Assembly: GCF_027579695.1 (NCBI RefSeq)
Contig: NC_083596.1
Location: forward strand, 11,599,298-11,663,297
Direction of reading: 5' to 3'
Source: Neoarius graeffei
Lineage: Eukaryota > Chordata > Actinopteri > Siluriformes > Ariidae
Length of the DNA stretch: 64,000 nucleotides
Each line of letters starts with the position of its first letter. Positions within the stretch are counted from its first letter, which is position 1. The translations under genes were made by a program, and so were the position numbers. This document shows, one piece after another, positions 31,850 to 44,452 of the stretch. The notes beneath the pieces were generated by a model, which had not been told where the DNA came from, made no database searches, and saw only the letters and a program-made list of their open reading frames with translations.

Positions 31850-33603
31850 CTACCACATCATCTGCAGCTGCCACTGCGGAGAGAGAACAGGCATATCCCT
31901 GATAGTGACCACAGGTTTCACCTCAGCTTCATCGCCCTCTGTTCTAAGTGACTGAGCATGATATGGCTTAAGCAAATTGATATGACAGAGTTGAGTAGAC
32001 CTTCTATGATCAGGAGTTGACACCAAATAGTTGTGTTCTGACGCCTGCTTCATCACAGTATACAGACCAGAAAACTGCACTCCAAAAGATGAACCTAAAA
32101 TAAGCAACAACACAACCACCTGATCCCCAGGATTAAACACTCTTATCTTAGCCTTCCGGTCAAAAGTTTTTTCATCTTTTTCTTGGCTTTAGTCAAATTC
32201 TCACTAGCTGGTTTCCATGCTGAAAACAATTTTTGCTGAAATCCCTGCACATAAAGTACTAGACTTTTTGGTGGTTCAGACTTTTCCAGCTCGCCCTTCA
32301 ATGCAGGCAAAGCATAACGTACTCTGTGTGCAAACGCCAAGTTATTGAGACTGAATCCTGTACTGTCTTATATGACTTCTTGCACTACCAGCAACAACCA
32401 AGGCAGTCCCTGCTCCCAATCCTTATTCAATTCTATGCAATACGTGCACGACAGAGATTTCAGGGTAGCGTGAAAACATTTCAGAGCTCCGGGGCTCTGT
32501 GCATAATAAGAACTGCTCAATTTATGTTTAATGTGCAGTCATTTTAACACCTTTGCAAACATGTTGAAAGTAAAATTTGACCCTCTAGCACTTTGTATGA
32601 CCTTCAGGATACCAAAATTGAAATAAACTGAGAAAGTGCCTCTATAACCAACTTGGTAGCAATTGTTCTTAAAGGATAGGCAGCCAAATAATGTGTAGCT
32701 TGACACCCATCCATCCATCCATTATCTGTAGCCACTTATCCTGTTCTACAGGGTCGCAGGCAAGCTGGATCCTATCCCAGCTGACTATGGGCGAGAGGCA
32801 GGGTACACCCTGGACAAGTCGCCAGGTTATCACAGAGCTGACACAGAGACAAACAACCATTCACACTCACACCTACAGTCAATTTAGAACCACCAATTAA
32901 CCTAACCTGCATGTCTTTGGACTGTGGAGGAAACCAGAGCACCCAGAGGAAATCTATGCAGACACGGAGAGAACATGCAAACTCCACACAGAAAGGCCCT
33001 TGCCAGCCGCTGGGCTTGAACCCAGGACCTTCTTGCTGCGAGGTGACAGTGCTAACCTCTACACCAGTAACTTGACACATTACTGTTAATATACTGTATA
33101 AGCACTCCCCAATTTTGCAGGAGGCAGCAGACCCACACAATCAATAATCAAATGTTCAAACAGCTGACCAACTGATTGAATCGGATGTCGAGGTGTCGGA
33201 TCAATAGTCGTAGTTGGCTTACCTGCAAGTTGACAACCATGACAACACTTCACAAACCTCATCACATCCCTTTTTACCAATAAAAGTGCTTCAACAAATG
33301 CCTGTAGGTTTTCTTCACCCCAAAATGACCAGCTACCCCTCCATGAGGAGTTTTTAACACCTCATGATGGTACTTCTCAGGAATCACCACTTGTTGCACT
33401 AGATTTGCCCCACTGCTGTTAACATATGGTGACCATCTATGAAGTAACAAGCCCTCATGCAGAAAATAACCACTCTCGGCCCTACTGGTCTTTGGCTGAG
33501 AAGCCAGAGTGAGCAATTCAGCCAAACCCTTATCTACTTCTGGGCAGCCAGTAAATCGCCATGAGATAGGGACAGTGGAAGTGCAGGTGAAAACAAACTG
33601 CAA
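31850..33603 (-). pseudogene. Integrase region of the Gmr1-like fossil
   Basis: The zinc-binding part is visible (GGVAGHFGVKKTYRHLL, then CHGCQLAGKP), followed by the start of the catalytic core and, after a SINE, C-terminal sequence (LCHINLLKPYH). It lies upstream of reverse transcriptase in the direction of transcription. Broken. Confidence 0.7.
32707..33066 (-). mobile_element. tRNA-derived SINE (Mermaid-type) inside the Gmr1-like fossil
   Basis: Minus-strand copy with the GGATGGATGG tail at its low-coordinate end and the tRNA-like head near 33050. Target duplication gtaRcttgacac at 32695-32706 and 33067-33078. Confidence 0.9.
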
Positions 33604-34165
33604 TACTCCCCCCTATTACGACAGAGGCCTTGCTTGCGTTCACACAATGCATTGCTTGAGTTACAGCACAAGCAGTAAACACCTCAGGAAAATCATGAGC
33701 ACGTTTATTGGGTTTATTTGATTGAGTAACCTTTATCCTGACCACAGGAGGAGACAACACACCAGACCACACACATCCACCTGCCAAGTTGTTATCTAAA
33801 ATAATATTGACCCCTTCAATGGCCAGTGTTGGATGCACAGCCATGGTCACTTCCCCTGTCACTAACCCTGAGTACCACTCAAGTTTATGCAAGGGCATGG
33901 AAAAGAGTTATAACCCAATTCCTCAGATCAAAACACAGCTTCCAGTATCTGAATCTGAGGAAAAAGGCAAAACAGACTGCAAAACAAAGCATTCCAAGGT
34001 TCCTGTATCTCTCAAAATTTTAACTGGAACCTTCTGGGTATCTGGGTACCAATGATACAAACCCCTCCGTGATAAACGGAGTGTAAGTCACCTCCATCCC
34101 CATTTCTTTTTCCTCCATATCAGTAGCCTTATCATACAATATATTTAGCACAGGTTCTGGCAACC

Positions 34166-34740
34166 CTACGGAGTCAGCCAATGCACAGTTTCTGACTTTG
34201 CGCTATTGATAACTGGCATAGCCAGAGCAGCACAACCCACTGGTTTTGCTGGTCCAGATTTATTCTGATTCCGACCACTCAACACCAGACACTCTCTTTT
34301 CCAATGGCCCCTTCCTAAACAGTAGTGGCACTGACTCTTTGGATTCACCTTACTCCAAACTACTGGGTCTGATCACACTAGAGGGCCTTCTGCCATAAAA
34401 CAAACAGTGTGCTGTTCTCTTCGACTATAGTCTGCCTGAGGCTGTTCCCTCATGGGAAACTTGTGCATTAATAAAAACTCATCTGCAAAAACTGCAGCTT
34501 CAGCAGCGGTCTTAACCTTGTGTTCATTTATGTACGTAGCTATTTGGTCTGGCACAATATTTTTTAATTGCTCCAATAGTACTAAATCACACAAGTCCTC
34601 AAAAGTCTTAACATCCATAGCCGTGCACCAGCAATTTAAAAAGCCAGTTAGATCTCTAGCCACTTCAGTATGGGTTTGTTTATCATGCTTCCTTCAACTT
34701 GCCGATAAACTTCAGGAAACTGCTCATATGCTTTTAAAAT
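34166..34740 (-). pseudogene. Gag region with SCAN-like domain, Gmr1-like fossil
   Basis: Residues such as FEDLCDLVLLEQLKNIVPDQ followed by INEHKVKTAAEAAVFADEF match the helical pattern of the SCAN domain, which is known to descend from Gmr1-like gag. A CCHC knuckle (CHYCLGRGHWKREC) follows. Broken. Confidence 0.65.
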
Positions 34741-34755
34741 TGCATCCTCCATACT

Positions 34756-35370
34756 TGTCACAGTCCGGTCCGGTCCATCCATGCCTGAGTTTGTGGGACT
34801 CCCATGCCGGCTCCAGGCCGGATCCGGGCCAGAAATTCAGTCCTGCCTTGCTGAAGGCCATTTTCCCTGAAGCGGCACTCCCACACCTGCTACCACTCCT
34901 CTCCCATCAGCCAGGGCCTTTTTAAGAACTGTTTGGAGCCACTCCAGTTGCCAGACTGTCTCCTGTAGACTTTCCTCGCCTCGCTACAGCCTTTTGATAT
35001 TGTGCCTTCTTGATTCCCCCTGCCTGAATTGTTCCTTGGTTTTTCTTGTCCAGTTTTCTGTCCAGTTTTTTGCCCCTATTGTACCTGCCTGTTCTTTTGG
35101 ATTGTGTTTTCACGTCCTCTGCCTGGATTTCCCTTGTCCCTGTGTTCTTTGTTTTTTTGTGAAGATTTTTCTGTCCTGTTTTTGTCCCTGACCGTGCCTG
35201 CCTGCTCCACTGTGTTTTTGACCTCTTGGCCCATTCTTTGACCAGTGATTTTTGCCTGAGCCCTCTTGTACCTCTGCCCTCTACTTCATTAAAGAGAATT
35301 TTCTCTGAACACTGCCTGTTTTGAGTCTGCTGTTGGGTCCTCACTTCACCTCAGCTCGCCATTTCTGACA
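34756..35370 (+). repeat. 5' LTR of the nested Gypsy fossil
   Basis: Runs from TGTCACAGTCCGG to CATTTCTGACA, about 615 bp, with an ATTAAAGAG polyadenylation-like stretch near 35288. The gag start, ATGGACCCAGCAG, follows at about 35387. Confidence 0.65.
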
Positions 35371-38300
35371 GCACAGTCTGGCCAACATGGACCCAGCAGA
35401 TTTCGCCCAGCTAAGAGCAGCGGTACAAAAACAGGGAGCTCTCCTTAGGACCCACTAACAGGACATCCAACAGGTAAACCAAAACCTTGTCACCATCTCT
35501 AACACTTTCAATCTTCTTGCCACTCAGCTACAACAGCTTCAAGTAACGTCTGCTCCTACACAACTCCCTCTGCCTACTGCTCCCCCAGCTCCTGCTCCAG
35601 CCCTCTTCAGAGAGCTGAGACTTCCCGCCCCACAGCCATACAACGGAGAACCAGGTACCTGCTGATCATTTTTATTTCAATGCTCGCTAACCCTTGAGCT
35701 TCAACTGCTGGCCTTCCCTACAGAGCATTCCTGAGTAGCCTAAACCATCACTCTCCTCACTGGCAAAGCTAGGGAGTGGGGAACAGCTATGTGGGACGCT
35801 AATGCACCATGCTGCGCCAGCTTCAAGAATTTCACAGAGGAGATGAGGCGAACCTTTGATCGCTCTCTGTCTGGCAGAGAGGCAGCTAGAGAAATCATGG
35901 GGCTGCGGCAGGGTGCCCGGTCCGCTTTCGACTATGCAATTGAGTTTCGCACCTTGGCGGCATCTTGTGGCTGGAATGAGAATGCCTTGTTTGACGCATT
36001 TTTGAACAGGCTGTCAGACTCCATCAAGGATGAGCTGGTCTCATGAGAACTGCCACCTGATCTCCCCGGTCTCATGGACCTCGCCAATCGTATTGACTCC
36101 TGGATCAGACGGCGGGTGAAAGAGAGAACTCGGACTAGTCTTGCTGCCCCTCAGCCTCCCATTCCTTCCGCTGAGCCAATGCAGGTAGACCGAGCCCGCA
36201 TCTCACCTGAGGAACGACAGCGCCGTCAGGTTATGAGGGCATGTTTTTATTGCGGACAGCTGGGGCACTTCTGCCAATCTTGCCCTCCAAAAGGAAGAGC
36301 CCACCAGTGAGTTTAGGGGCCCTGGTGGGCAATGTCCAGAATCAGCCCCCTACCGGTTGACCGCTACTCCCAGTGGTCATTATCCATGGCAATCAACCCC
36401 ACGACCTCCAGGCACTCATTGATTCAGGGGCTGACAGAAACCTGATCTGCTCGACCAGGGCCAAGTGCCTGGGGATTCCACTACTGGCTCTGAACCCATC
36501 CCTCACTGTCCTGACCCTTAACAGTACTGGTCTGACCACTATCACCCATAAAACAGCCCAGGTCACCTTAAGAATTTCTGGCAACCACTCTGAATCCATC
36601 CAGTTTTTTGTCATGAGCAATCCCCATGTGCCCATAGTTCTTGGTTTGCCCTGGCTAACTCTACATAACCCCCATGTCAACTGGACTAACAACACCATTT
36701 TAGGATGGAGTCAATTCTGTTTATCGTCATGCCTGAGATCTGCCCTCCCTCCCTCACACCAAGCTGCTCCAGCCCACCATTGGTGAATATCCTGACCTCT
36801 CTAACATGCCTCCTGGGTATAATGACTTAAATCCTGTGTTCAGCAAGTCTCAAGCTGTTTCCCTTCCTCCCCATAGGCCCTGTGACTGTGGAATTGACCT
36901 TCTCCCTGGGACTGCACCACCTAATGGGCGATTTTACTCTCTCTCTCCTTCTGAAAGGCAAGCCATGGATGAATACATCACCGAGTCCTTAGCAGCTGGA
37001 ATTATTCATCCCTCCTCTTCTCCTGCAGGGGCAGGATTCTTTTTTGTGGAGAAGAAGGACAAATCCTTGCGCCCTTGCATTGATTACCATGGGCTAAATG
37101 ACATCACCATCAAGAACCGTTACCCCCTACCTCTCATGTCTATGGCGTTTGAGTTACTCCAGGGAGCCCAGACTTTCACCAAGCTAGACCTGCGTAATGC
37201 TTGCCACCTTGTGAGGACCAGGGAAGGGGACGAATGGAAGATGGCATTCAACACCCCCATGGGCCACTACGAATACCTCGTGGTTCCGTTCGGCCTGACT
37301 AACGCTCCTGCAGTTTTCCAGGACCTCGTTAATGATGTCCTGAGGGACTACCTTAACCTTTTTGTTTTTGTTTATCTGGATTATATATTGATTTTTCCCG
37401 CTCCCTTGATGAACACAGCATCCACATCAGACAGGTCCTTCAACGACTCCTGGAAAATAAACTCTTTGTTAAGGCCGAGAAATGTGAGTTCCATATGAGT
37501 TCTGTCTCCTTTCTGGGTTTCATTATCTCCCGCGCACAGATGGACCCTCTGAAACTCAAGGCAGTTGCTGACTGACCCACCCTGTCCTCTCGGTGAGAAC
37601 TTCAGCGGTTTCTTGGGTTTGCTAATTTCTACAGGCGATTCATCAGGAACTTTAGTATGGTAGCTGGGCCCCTCATGGCTCTAACTTCCACCAAGGTCCC
37701 TTTCAGCTGGGGGGAAGGGACCGAGAAGGCATTCTCCCAGCTCAAACAAAGGTTCACGTCAGCACCTATACTCACCATTCCAGATCTGTCCCGGCAGTTT
37801 GTGGTTGAGGTCGATGCTTCGGAGTCAGGGGTCGGGGCCATATTGTCCCAAAGATCAGCTCCTTCTTCTCTCGTCGGCTTTCCCCCTCTGAGAGAAACTA
37901 CAACGTTGGCAATAGGGAACTGTTGGCCGTTAAACTGGCCTTGGAAGAATGGAGACATTGGTTGGAGGGGTCAGACCTTCCCTTCATTGTATGAACAGAT
38001 CACAAGAACCTTGAATACCTCAGGACTGCCAAGCGCCTCAATTCTCGTCAGGCCCGATGGTCTCTTCTTTTCGTGCTTCAAGTTCACACTTTTCTTCCGC
38101 CCAAGCTCTAAGAATGGTAAGCCCGATGCCTTGTCTAGAATGTTTTCTCCCCTCCAGGAGGAATCGACCTCCCCTGAGACCATCCTTCCTCCATGGTGCC
38201 TGGTGGGGGCTGCTCTGTTAGAGGTGGAAACCCTGGTCCAGAAGGCCCATGAGCAGGACCCAGGGCCCAGTAATGCACCTCCTAACCATCTTTTTGTTCC

Positions 38301-38405
38301 TGTTTCTGTGCGGGCATAGGTGTTGCAGTGGGGTCATGGTTCCAGAGTAGCGTGCCACCCAGGAGCAGCCTGGACTCTGGCACTCATCTGACAACATTTT
38401 TGTCG
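34756..38405 (+). mobile_element. Ty3/Gypsy LTR retrotransposon fossil nested in the Gmr1-like gag
   Basis: Plus-strand element. 5' LTR, a gag with coiled-coil start and CCHC knuckle (CFYCGQLGHFCQSC, near 36240), protease (ALIDSGADRN, near 36410), reverse transcriptase (36806-37400) and RNase H region (37657-38150) follow in standard Gypsy order. The gag resembles the Sushi-type group related to PEG10/RTL genes. Integrase and a second LTR were not recognised. Broken, roughly ten or more breaks. Confidence 0.7.
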
Positions 38406-38866
38406 ATATTTTCTGCACTCAGATGGAGGCAGCACTACAAATGCTTCCTGTGCTATACCGACCAAAACTATTTCCAATAAAAACATTTGCTGAGCATCAT
38501 CCCAATCCTGATCAGCTGCCATACCATCAAATAGGGAGAAAAACACATCTGGGTCCCACTCATTAAACTCAGGAATGAACTTTATCATTGACAACAAGCC
38601 TGGTTGTTCAAAGGAACTTCCACTACTGCCACTAGTGGAAAGCTTACCTTCTGCCACCAGCCTGAGTCTAGTGAGTTCCACTTCCTTAACCAGTTCATTT
38701 TCCTTCTCTTGATATCTAAGTTTTTCCAAATCTAATTGCTGCTCTCTCAAGACTTTCAGAACAAGATTGTTGCACAACATAACAACAGCAGTGGTTACTG
38801 ATGGATTTTACAGTGTACCTGGAAGCACCATTGAGGTTATTATACAAAAGTGGAAGGAACAGTACT

Positions 38867-39793
38867 CAGGCTTGTAGTACTTGAGTCCAGGACTTGGGCT
38901 CAAGTCCAACTCATGCCCTAATTTTAAGGACTCGTGACTCAACTTGGACTTGAGCACTGATGACTTGGACTTGGACTCGGACTTGTGCATTAACTGCATT
39001 CGGACTTGTAAATTGGAGATGAGGACTATGAGTGTCTCTTTATTTTTGTAACATGCCATAATAATTTGGTATAAGATATTTATATCTACATTAATTTTTA
39101 TATTAATTTCATGCAAGAGTGTCACACCTGCACGCCTTGGCTCGTGCATCAGATAGACTCTTGGGTGCGCTCTGAACAGCACGCACACCAAGCAGACTCT
39201 CGCACACATGTCGTAAATGACTCGCACCTGCACAGGTTTAAGGCGAAATCAGTGCACCGATATAAAAACTGTGAAAATGCACTTACTTTGCAAAGTATTG
39301 AGTTGCTTTGCTGACACATTACTGAGCCTTATTTCCTTGTTTGATTTCCTGTTTCTCATCTTTGATTCTGCCGAATCTAGGATGGCCTGTTTGTGCCTCG
39401 CTCGACCTATTGCCTGGTTCATTGTTTTACGATTTTGCCTGCCGTTCTGGATTGTTTGCCTGTTTTCACTTGTATTAATAAACACACCTTCTGCATTTAC
39501 ATCCATCTCCCAACCATCTCTGACAGAATACTTCGCACTCCCTGACAAAGACAATGCACATTCACCTGTTCATACGTCATGTTCAGGAACAAACTAATTT
39601 TAATGGTGCTAAAACAGCCACCATCAAATAGTGTGGTTGGAGTATTGGACTGGACTCGGACTTGACTCAGATCAATAGTGGACTCATCTTGGACTCGACT
39701 CGAAATTTTCTTTAATGATTTGGACTTGACTCGGACTTGAACACTGGGGACTCAAGACTGGACTCGAAGTTTAGTGACTCGACTACAACGCTG
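38867..39793. mobile_element. Non-autonomous hAT element
   Basis: Ends CAGGCTTGTAGTACTTGAGT and ACTCGACTACAACGCTG are inverted copies with an exact 8-bp duplication, acagtact (38859-38866 and 39794-39801). Both subterminal parts are packed with variants of GACTTGGACTCG, possible transposase-binding repeats. No transposase frame. The centre holds an LTR-like block. Confidence 0.85.
39120..39524 (+). repeat. Possible solo LTR fossil inside the hAT element
   Basis: About 405 bp from TGTCACACCTGCACG to CCATCTCTGACA, with a TATAAAAAC-like box near 39260 and AATAAACAC near 39477, which is LTR-like. No clear flanking duplication; it could instead be an internal part of the hAT. Confidence 0.35.
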
Positions 39794-40179
39794 ACAGTAC
39801 TCCACCATCAACTGGCCATGCACAGGATCTCCTCACAAGATTTCTGTGAGGAGACAAGATTTTTCTTAAGAAGAAAAAAACAACCACTTGAACAAACAAA
39901 AACGCAGTACATCATGGTACTGAGAAACCTCAAAACTGTTAGACTGTATCTAACTTACAAGACAAAAACATGCTGTGGGTACAATTTAGACCTATATGTA
40001 GCAACATCAAAAGATAATAGTCAAATGTTCCCCTTATCACTTCCATTATAGCAGCTATAAACAGTTTTTGCTTACCAGCCTATCATCTTCTCTCTCTTGA
40101 AATTAATAAAACAAAATAAACCCACAGCTTGTCACCGCAACATGCAAATCCCTACATCCTGAGGACTTTCCTTTGGTGG

Positions 40180-41275
40180 AAAACTTGCAGTTATAGAAAA
40201 TTAAGCAACACCTTCTGACCAATCAGAATCAAGAATTCAACAGTACTGGGGCAGAAAATTGCCTTCAAATACAAATAAATTCACAACAAAATTGCATTGC
40301 ACAAAATAATGTATTTGCTTCCTTGTTTTTGATACAAGACAAACTTGTTTTAAGGTTGAAAATCACTAAATTGTTTGGATATTCTTTAACCTTTTCAAAC
40401 GTCTGATTTATTTTCAAGTTCAGGTATTTGAAAGTGATGGATTACGAATATAGACATTCTTTACTGTATCTCTCTGTATATCCAGTACATGATATTTAAT
40501 TAAATGATTTGCATAATTAGGGTGACATGGTGGTGTAGTGGTTAGCACTGTTGCCTCACAGCAAGAAGGTTCTGGGTTCGAGCCCAGTGGCCGACGGGAG
40601 CCTTTCTGTGTGGAGTTTGCATGTTCTCCCCATGTCTGCGTGGGTTTCCTCCTGGTGCTCCGGTTTCCCCCACATTCCAAAGGCATGCAGGTTAGGCTAA
40701 TTGGTGATTCTAAATTGACCGTAGGTGTGAATGTGAGTGTGAATGGTTGTTTGTCTCTATGTCTCAGCCCTGCAATGATCTGGTGACTTGTCCAGGATGT
40801 ACCCCACCTCTCGCTCATAGTCACCTAGGATAGGCTCCAGCTTGCCTGCAACCCTGCACAGGATAAGCGGTTATGGATAACGGATGGATGGATGGATTTG
40901 CATAATTGAATAACGTTCCTGAGAACTTTCCTGTCATGGAAAACTTGCAGTTATAGAAAATTAAGCAACACCTTCTGACCAGTCAGAATCAAGAATTCAA
41001 CAGCACTGGGGCAGAAAATTGCCTTTAAACACAAATATGTTCACAACAAAACTGCATTGCACAAAATAATGTGTTTGCTTCCTTGTTTCTGATACGAAAC
41101 AAACTTGTTTGGATATCCTTTAACTTTTCAAATCGTCTGATTTATTTTCAAGCTCAGATATTTGAAGGTGATGGATTATGAATATAGACATTCTTTACTG
41201 TATCCCTCTGTATATCCAGTCCATAATATTTGATTAAATGATTTGCATAATTGAATAAATATCTGTATAAATAAC
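40180..41275 (+). repeat. Tandem duplication of a unit around a SINE
   Basis: The unit at about 40180-40518 repeats at about 40935-41275. The second unit is closer to the single unit in copy A (11820-12180) than the first one is. The SINE at 40519-40895 lies at the end of the first unit. Confidence 0.65.
40519..40895 (+). mobile_element. tRNA-derived SINE (Mermaid-type)
   Basis: Head with GTGGTGTAGTGGTTAGC, B box GGTTCGAGCCC, tail GGATGGATGG. Target duplication atttgcataatt at 40507-40518 and 40896-40907. Confidence 0.92.
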
Positions 41276-41904
41276 TGAATAAATTACTGATTTATTTACA
41301 TTTTAAACCTAGTTTAAGGTGTCAGTGGTGTCACAGCAAAGCAAAGATAAATTTATTTCTTGTAAAAAATGATTTCAGTATTGTTTGATACTTGAAGTGA
41401 TGCCATACTGATTGTGCAAATAAATAAAAATATGGATTGATTTTGCCTTCGGTTTATACTCTAACTTTTTTTCCACAGATCTGTATTTTATTGTCAGAAT
41501 GACATCTACCGGTATATGGCATCATCTTACAATAAATGTTTTAAGCTGAACAGGATGAATGTTTCTAGATTTTTTTTTGCATAGAAATACTGCTCAGTTT
41601 TTAATTCATCACCAGCACCATTTTCACCCTTTTTAAATGCAGACATCTTATTTGATTTCTTAATTAAACTGAATGTTTATTTGATGCACAGAACTGCAGG
41701 CCACCGCTTGTGGTTTTTGAATAAAGCAGACGAATAGAGTGAATGTAAATGTCAGGAGAATCCTCAGTTTTTAGTTCAAGTAATCAAAAATTCACAGTCA
41801 TGGCTTTTTTGGAGCATATGGTAAGAATGTTTGCTTTAATTATAAGGGATTTTGAAACTGTTGTGTGAATCATCTGCTATATTCAGTAGGTCAGTACTTT
41901 GGGC

Positions 41905-41947
41905 CTGCGAACCTGTAGAACAGGATAAAGCGGCTAGAGATAATGAG
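41905..41947 (+). mobile_element. Tail fragment of the Mermaid-type SINE
   Basis: About 43 bases, GAACAGGATAAAGCGGCTAG and AGATAATGAGAT, match only the SINE 3' end. The remainder of 41276-42954 is AT-rich, aligns with copy A and shows no gene. Confidence 0.6.
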
Positions 41948-42954
41948 ATAATCACCATGAGTTTGTTAATAAAATCTAGGCGACCTGCATCAGCAGGTTG
42001 ATGAAGCTCTCTATTGTTGATTTGTGGTATATTTAAAATCCAAGGAAGAGGAAATGGGGACAATTCCTTTATCTAGAAGCAGCAGCTCATCATTTACTGT
42101 AAACTGGAGATTCAAAGAAGCAAAAAATGCCCTGGTGCACTCTGACAATAAAACGTAATCGGACTGGAATTCAGTTGATTTTTATTCGCACAGCTAATAT
42201 TTACACTATAAACAGTACAAAACTTCATATTTCTGGACTCATGGATAATTCACACTGAATAAATACATACTAAAATAAAATCTTAGCCATATGAAGTATA
42301 GCTGAGATGCTATAGATGTCAACCCAGTTATATTAGGGTTCTCCGAGACCAGAACCACAAAAGTTTCTTCAATGTGTTTAGGAAGGTAAGAACCCTTAAC
42401 TACTCAAAGAACATGCTATATTGTCTTTAATATATATTCATATTAACCACAGTGACACTAATAAAAAAAAAAAAGTTGTGTACTTACAAGAGAATTACAA
42501 TCTATGCTCTTAGAGAAATGGGTTCCTGATGGGTTCTTCACTGGAGAATTCATTGGATAATTAAGGATTATCATGAAAAAGGGTTCTATCCGTTCTGAGA
42601 GGGAAACACGGACCAACCAAAGAACATTTTTCAATGAGGCAACTTGTTAAAAAGAAAGATGTCCTTAGTGTGTGAAAACAACAGCATCATCATCATCATC
42701 TGCTCCGTCATCAGCACCTGTTTTTGAATCTTAGATTCAGGCAGCCACCAGGCTTCATTACCTTCATGTAACTAATTACGCTTTGTTACACTGAATTTCA
42801 GGACCATATCATTGGACTGTTGCATCAGTTGTTTACTTCAAAATTTCCATCAGGCTCAAATGCCTAATTGCATCATTGTCAATCGGTGTGAATGATGACT
42901 TGCCAGAATGTGCTCTCTGTGATTGGATGCAAAATATCCCTGTGGTGTTGAATC

Positions 42955-43113
42955 ATGGAGACTGGGCTGAGCTCTGTACCTGGACCTGGGTCGTGTGAAA
43001 CATCTTCAGATGAGCGTCTTCTTTCTCGACTGTCAGCATCTGATGTACGTCGGATTCACTTGTGTGTGAGTGAGTGGACTTTGGAAAGGAAGGGACTAAT
43101 TCCAATAACATCG
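42955..43113 (+). CDS. Conserved small exon with splice donor, copy B
   Basis: 53 codons starting METGLSSVPGPGSCETSSDE and ending at the donor TCG|GTAAGG (GT at 43114). It differs from the copy at 15664 by two amino-acid changes (D2E, Q25R) and one silent change. About 230 bases upstream are equally similar. The nearest shared acceptor downstream is at 47001, in front of the GPCR copy B. No domain is recognised. It is either a leader exon of the GPCR transcript with an upstream frame, or an exon of an unknown gene. Confidence 0.4.
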
Positions 43114-43842
43114 GTAAGGTTGCAGATACTTCTGTGGTTTCTGTCATTTAATATTTGCATGACATTTACCTACAGGTATATATAGGACATTACTAGGTAC
43201 GGGTGCTGCACGTTGATAGAACTTTGTATGGCATTAATGATAAATGAACATAGTATAGTATCGCAGGAATCATTATTCACAAGTGAAAACAGCTACAGTG
43301 GGGACCAATATATGTAAGTCTCATCATTTTTTTCCTCATATGAGCTATTATTTTTTTCTTAAAATTAACTTACTTTTAAAAATTACCCAAATATTGTTTA
43401 ATTGTTTGAGACCCAGAGGTACTCCTATGGAAAAGATTACAAGAGCTTTTTTAATGTTGACTACTATTAAAAGTGGTCTCTCAATTTTTTTCCATAGCTG
43501 TATATGTATATTGCGTTTCTGCTTAAATTTTCCTAATAAGTTTCCCAATGACTTTCTCTATATTTCATTCAACACTAAACCCTGTATATGCCTAACATAC
43601 ATCATTACATAAATATCCATAAATATACTTTAAAAACTCCACCTGTGCACTACTAATTTGACAAAAAAAATCTTTGATTTCTTTAAATAGCTTTAACATT
43701 AACCATCTCCTGAGGTCTCTTTCCAGCTGAGTTTCCACATCTGTGCTTGTCGGCTGCTGTTCTCAAGTTCTTATATATAGTCAAGACCTCATATCTATAG
43801 AGTACTGTGAAAAAGTCTCGGCACCCTCTTTTTTTTTATATA

Positions 43843-44097
43843 CAGGGTGTTTCAAAAAATTAGATATTATTTGAGATGTAAATATCCCAGAACTACATAG
43901 TCTAGGCAAAGGAAACTGAACAGGCTTAATGTTGAGCAATATAAGATTTATTCCTCAAAATCTGAATGAGAAATTCAAAGGTATGTGGATTCCATGAACG
44001 ATTTCACAAATTTTCATATATATATGTGTGCTGCCTGAGACACGGTACTCTAACACATAAAGCACCTTTTCTTTTCCAGTGAATGGCATTTCTATAC

Positions 44098-44138
<41 letters not shown>

Positions 44139-44254
44139 TAAATGTAAAATTTGGACCTGTTTCCACACATGCTGTTAAAATTTGAGGTCAATTGAACGAG
44201 AATTAGCAAAGTTATTAGACTGTGAAATTATATAAAATTTTTTGAAACACCCTG
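43843..44254. mobile_element. 412-bp TIR element (MITE) at a TA site, only in copy B
   Basis: Ends CAGGGTGTTTCAAAAAATT and AATTTTTTGAAACACCCTG are inverted repeats flanked by TA. Copy A shows the empty site near 16540. An (AT)n run lies at about 44100-44135. No gene. Confidence 0.88.
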
Positions 44255-44452
44255 TACATTTTGTCTTACTTGATGTCTTCTTTATTAGTGTGTGAGCAGA
44301 AAAAAAGAGTAAAAGATCACTTGTTTCTTTAAAAAATATATATAAATAAAATCCAACGTGCTCAGGAGAACCGTGACTGCTTGTCCCTGATGCTCAGCAA
44401 AACTTACAAGCCATTAAAACTCAGTAATTGTTCTTCATAGAGCTGATGCGTA

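Larger units (their letters stand above)
29680..38800 (-). mobile_element. Gmr1-like LTR retrotransposon fossil, interrupted
   Basis: Ty3/Gypsy-related fossil on the minus strand. Parts in transcription order: gag start (38780-38405), gag rest with SCAN-like and CCHC regions (34740-34166), protease end (about 33900-33530), integrase (33603-31850), reverse transcriptase (31664-30969), RNase H (30959-30390), a polypurine tract and the 3' LTR. Integrase before reverse transcriptase is the known, unusual order of Gmr1 from cod. A Gypsy element and a SINE lie inside. A 5' LTR was not found. Broken, with clearly more than ten breaks; older than both of its insertions. Confidence 0.75.
38801..39855. 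mobile_element. Tc1 transposase fragment split by a hAT element
   Basis: Plus-strand sequence on both sides of the hAT reads like the Tc1 recognition region: PGSTIEVIIQKWKEQYST continues after the insertion as INWPCTGSPHKIS. Only this small part is present. Confidence 0.55.

Noticed and set aside
34922-35344. A 140-codon basic, lysine-rich minus-strand frame
   Set aside because: It is antisense to the LTR of the nested Gypsy fossil, and its composition only mirrors the pyrimidine-rich LTR.
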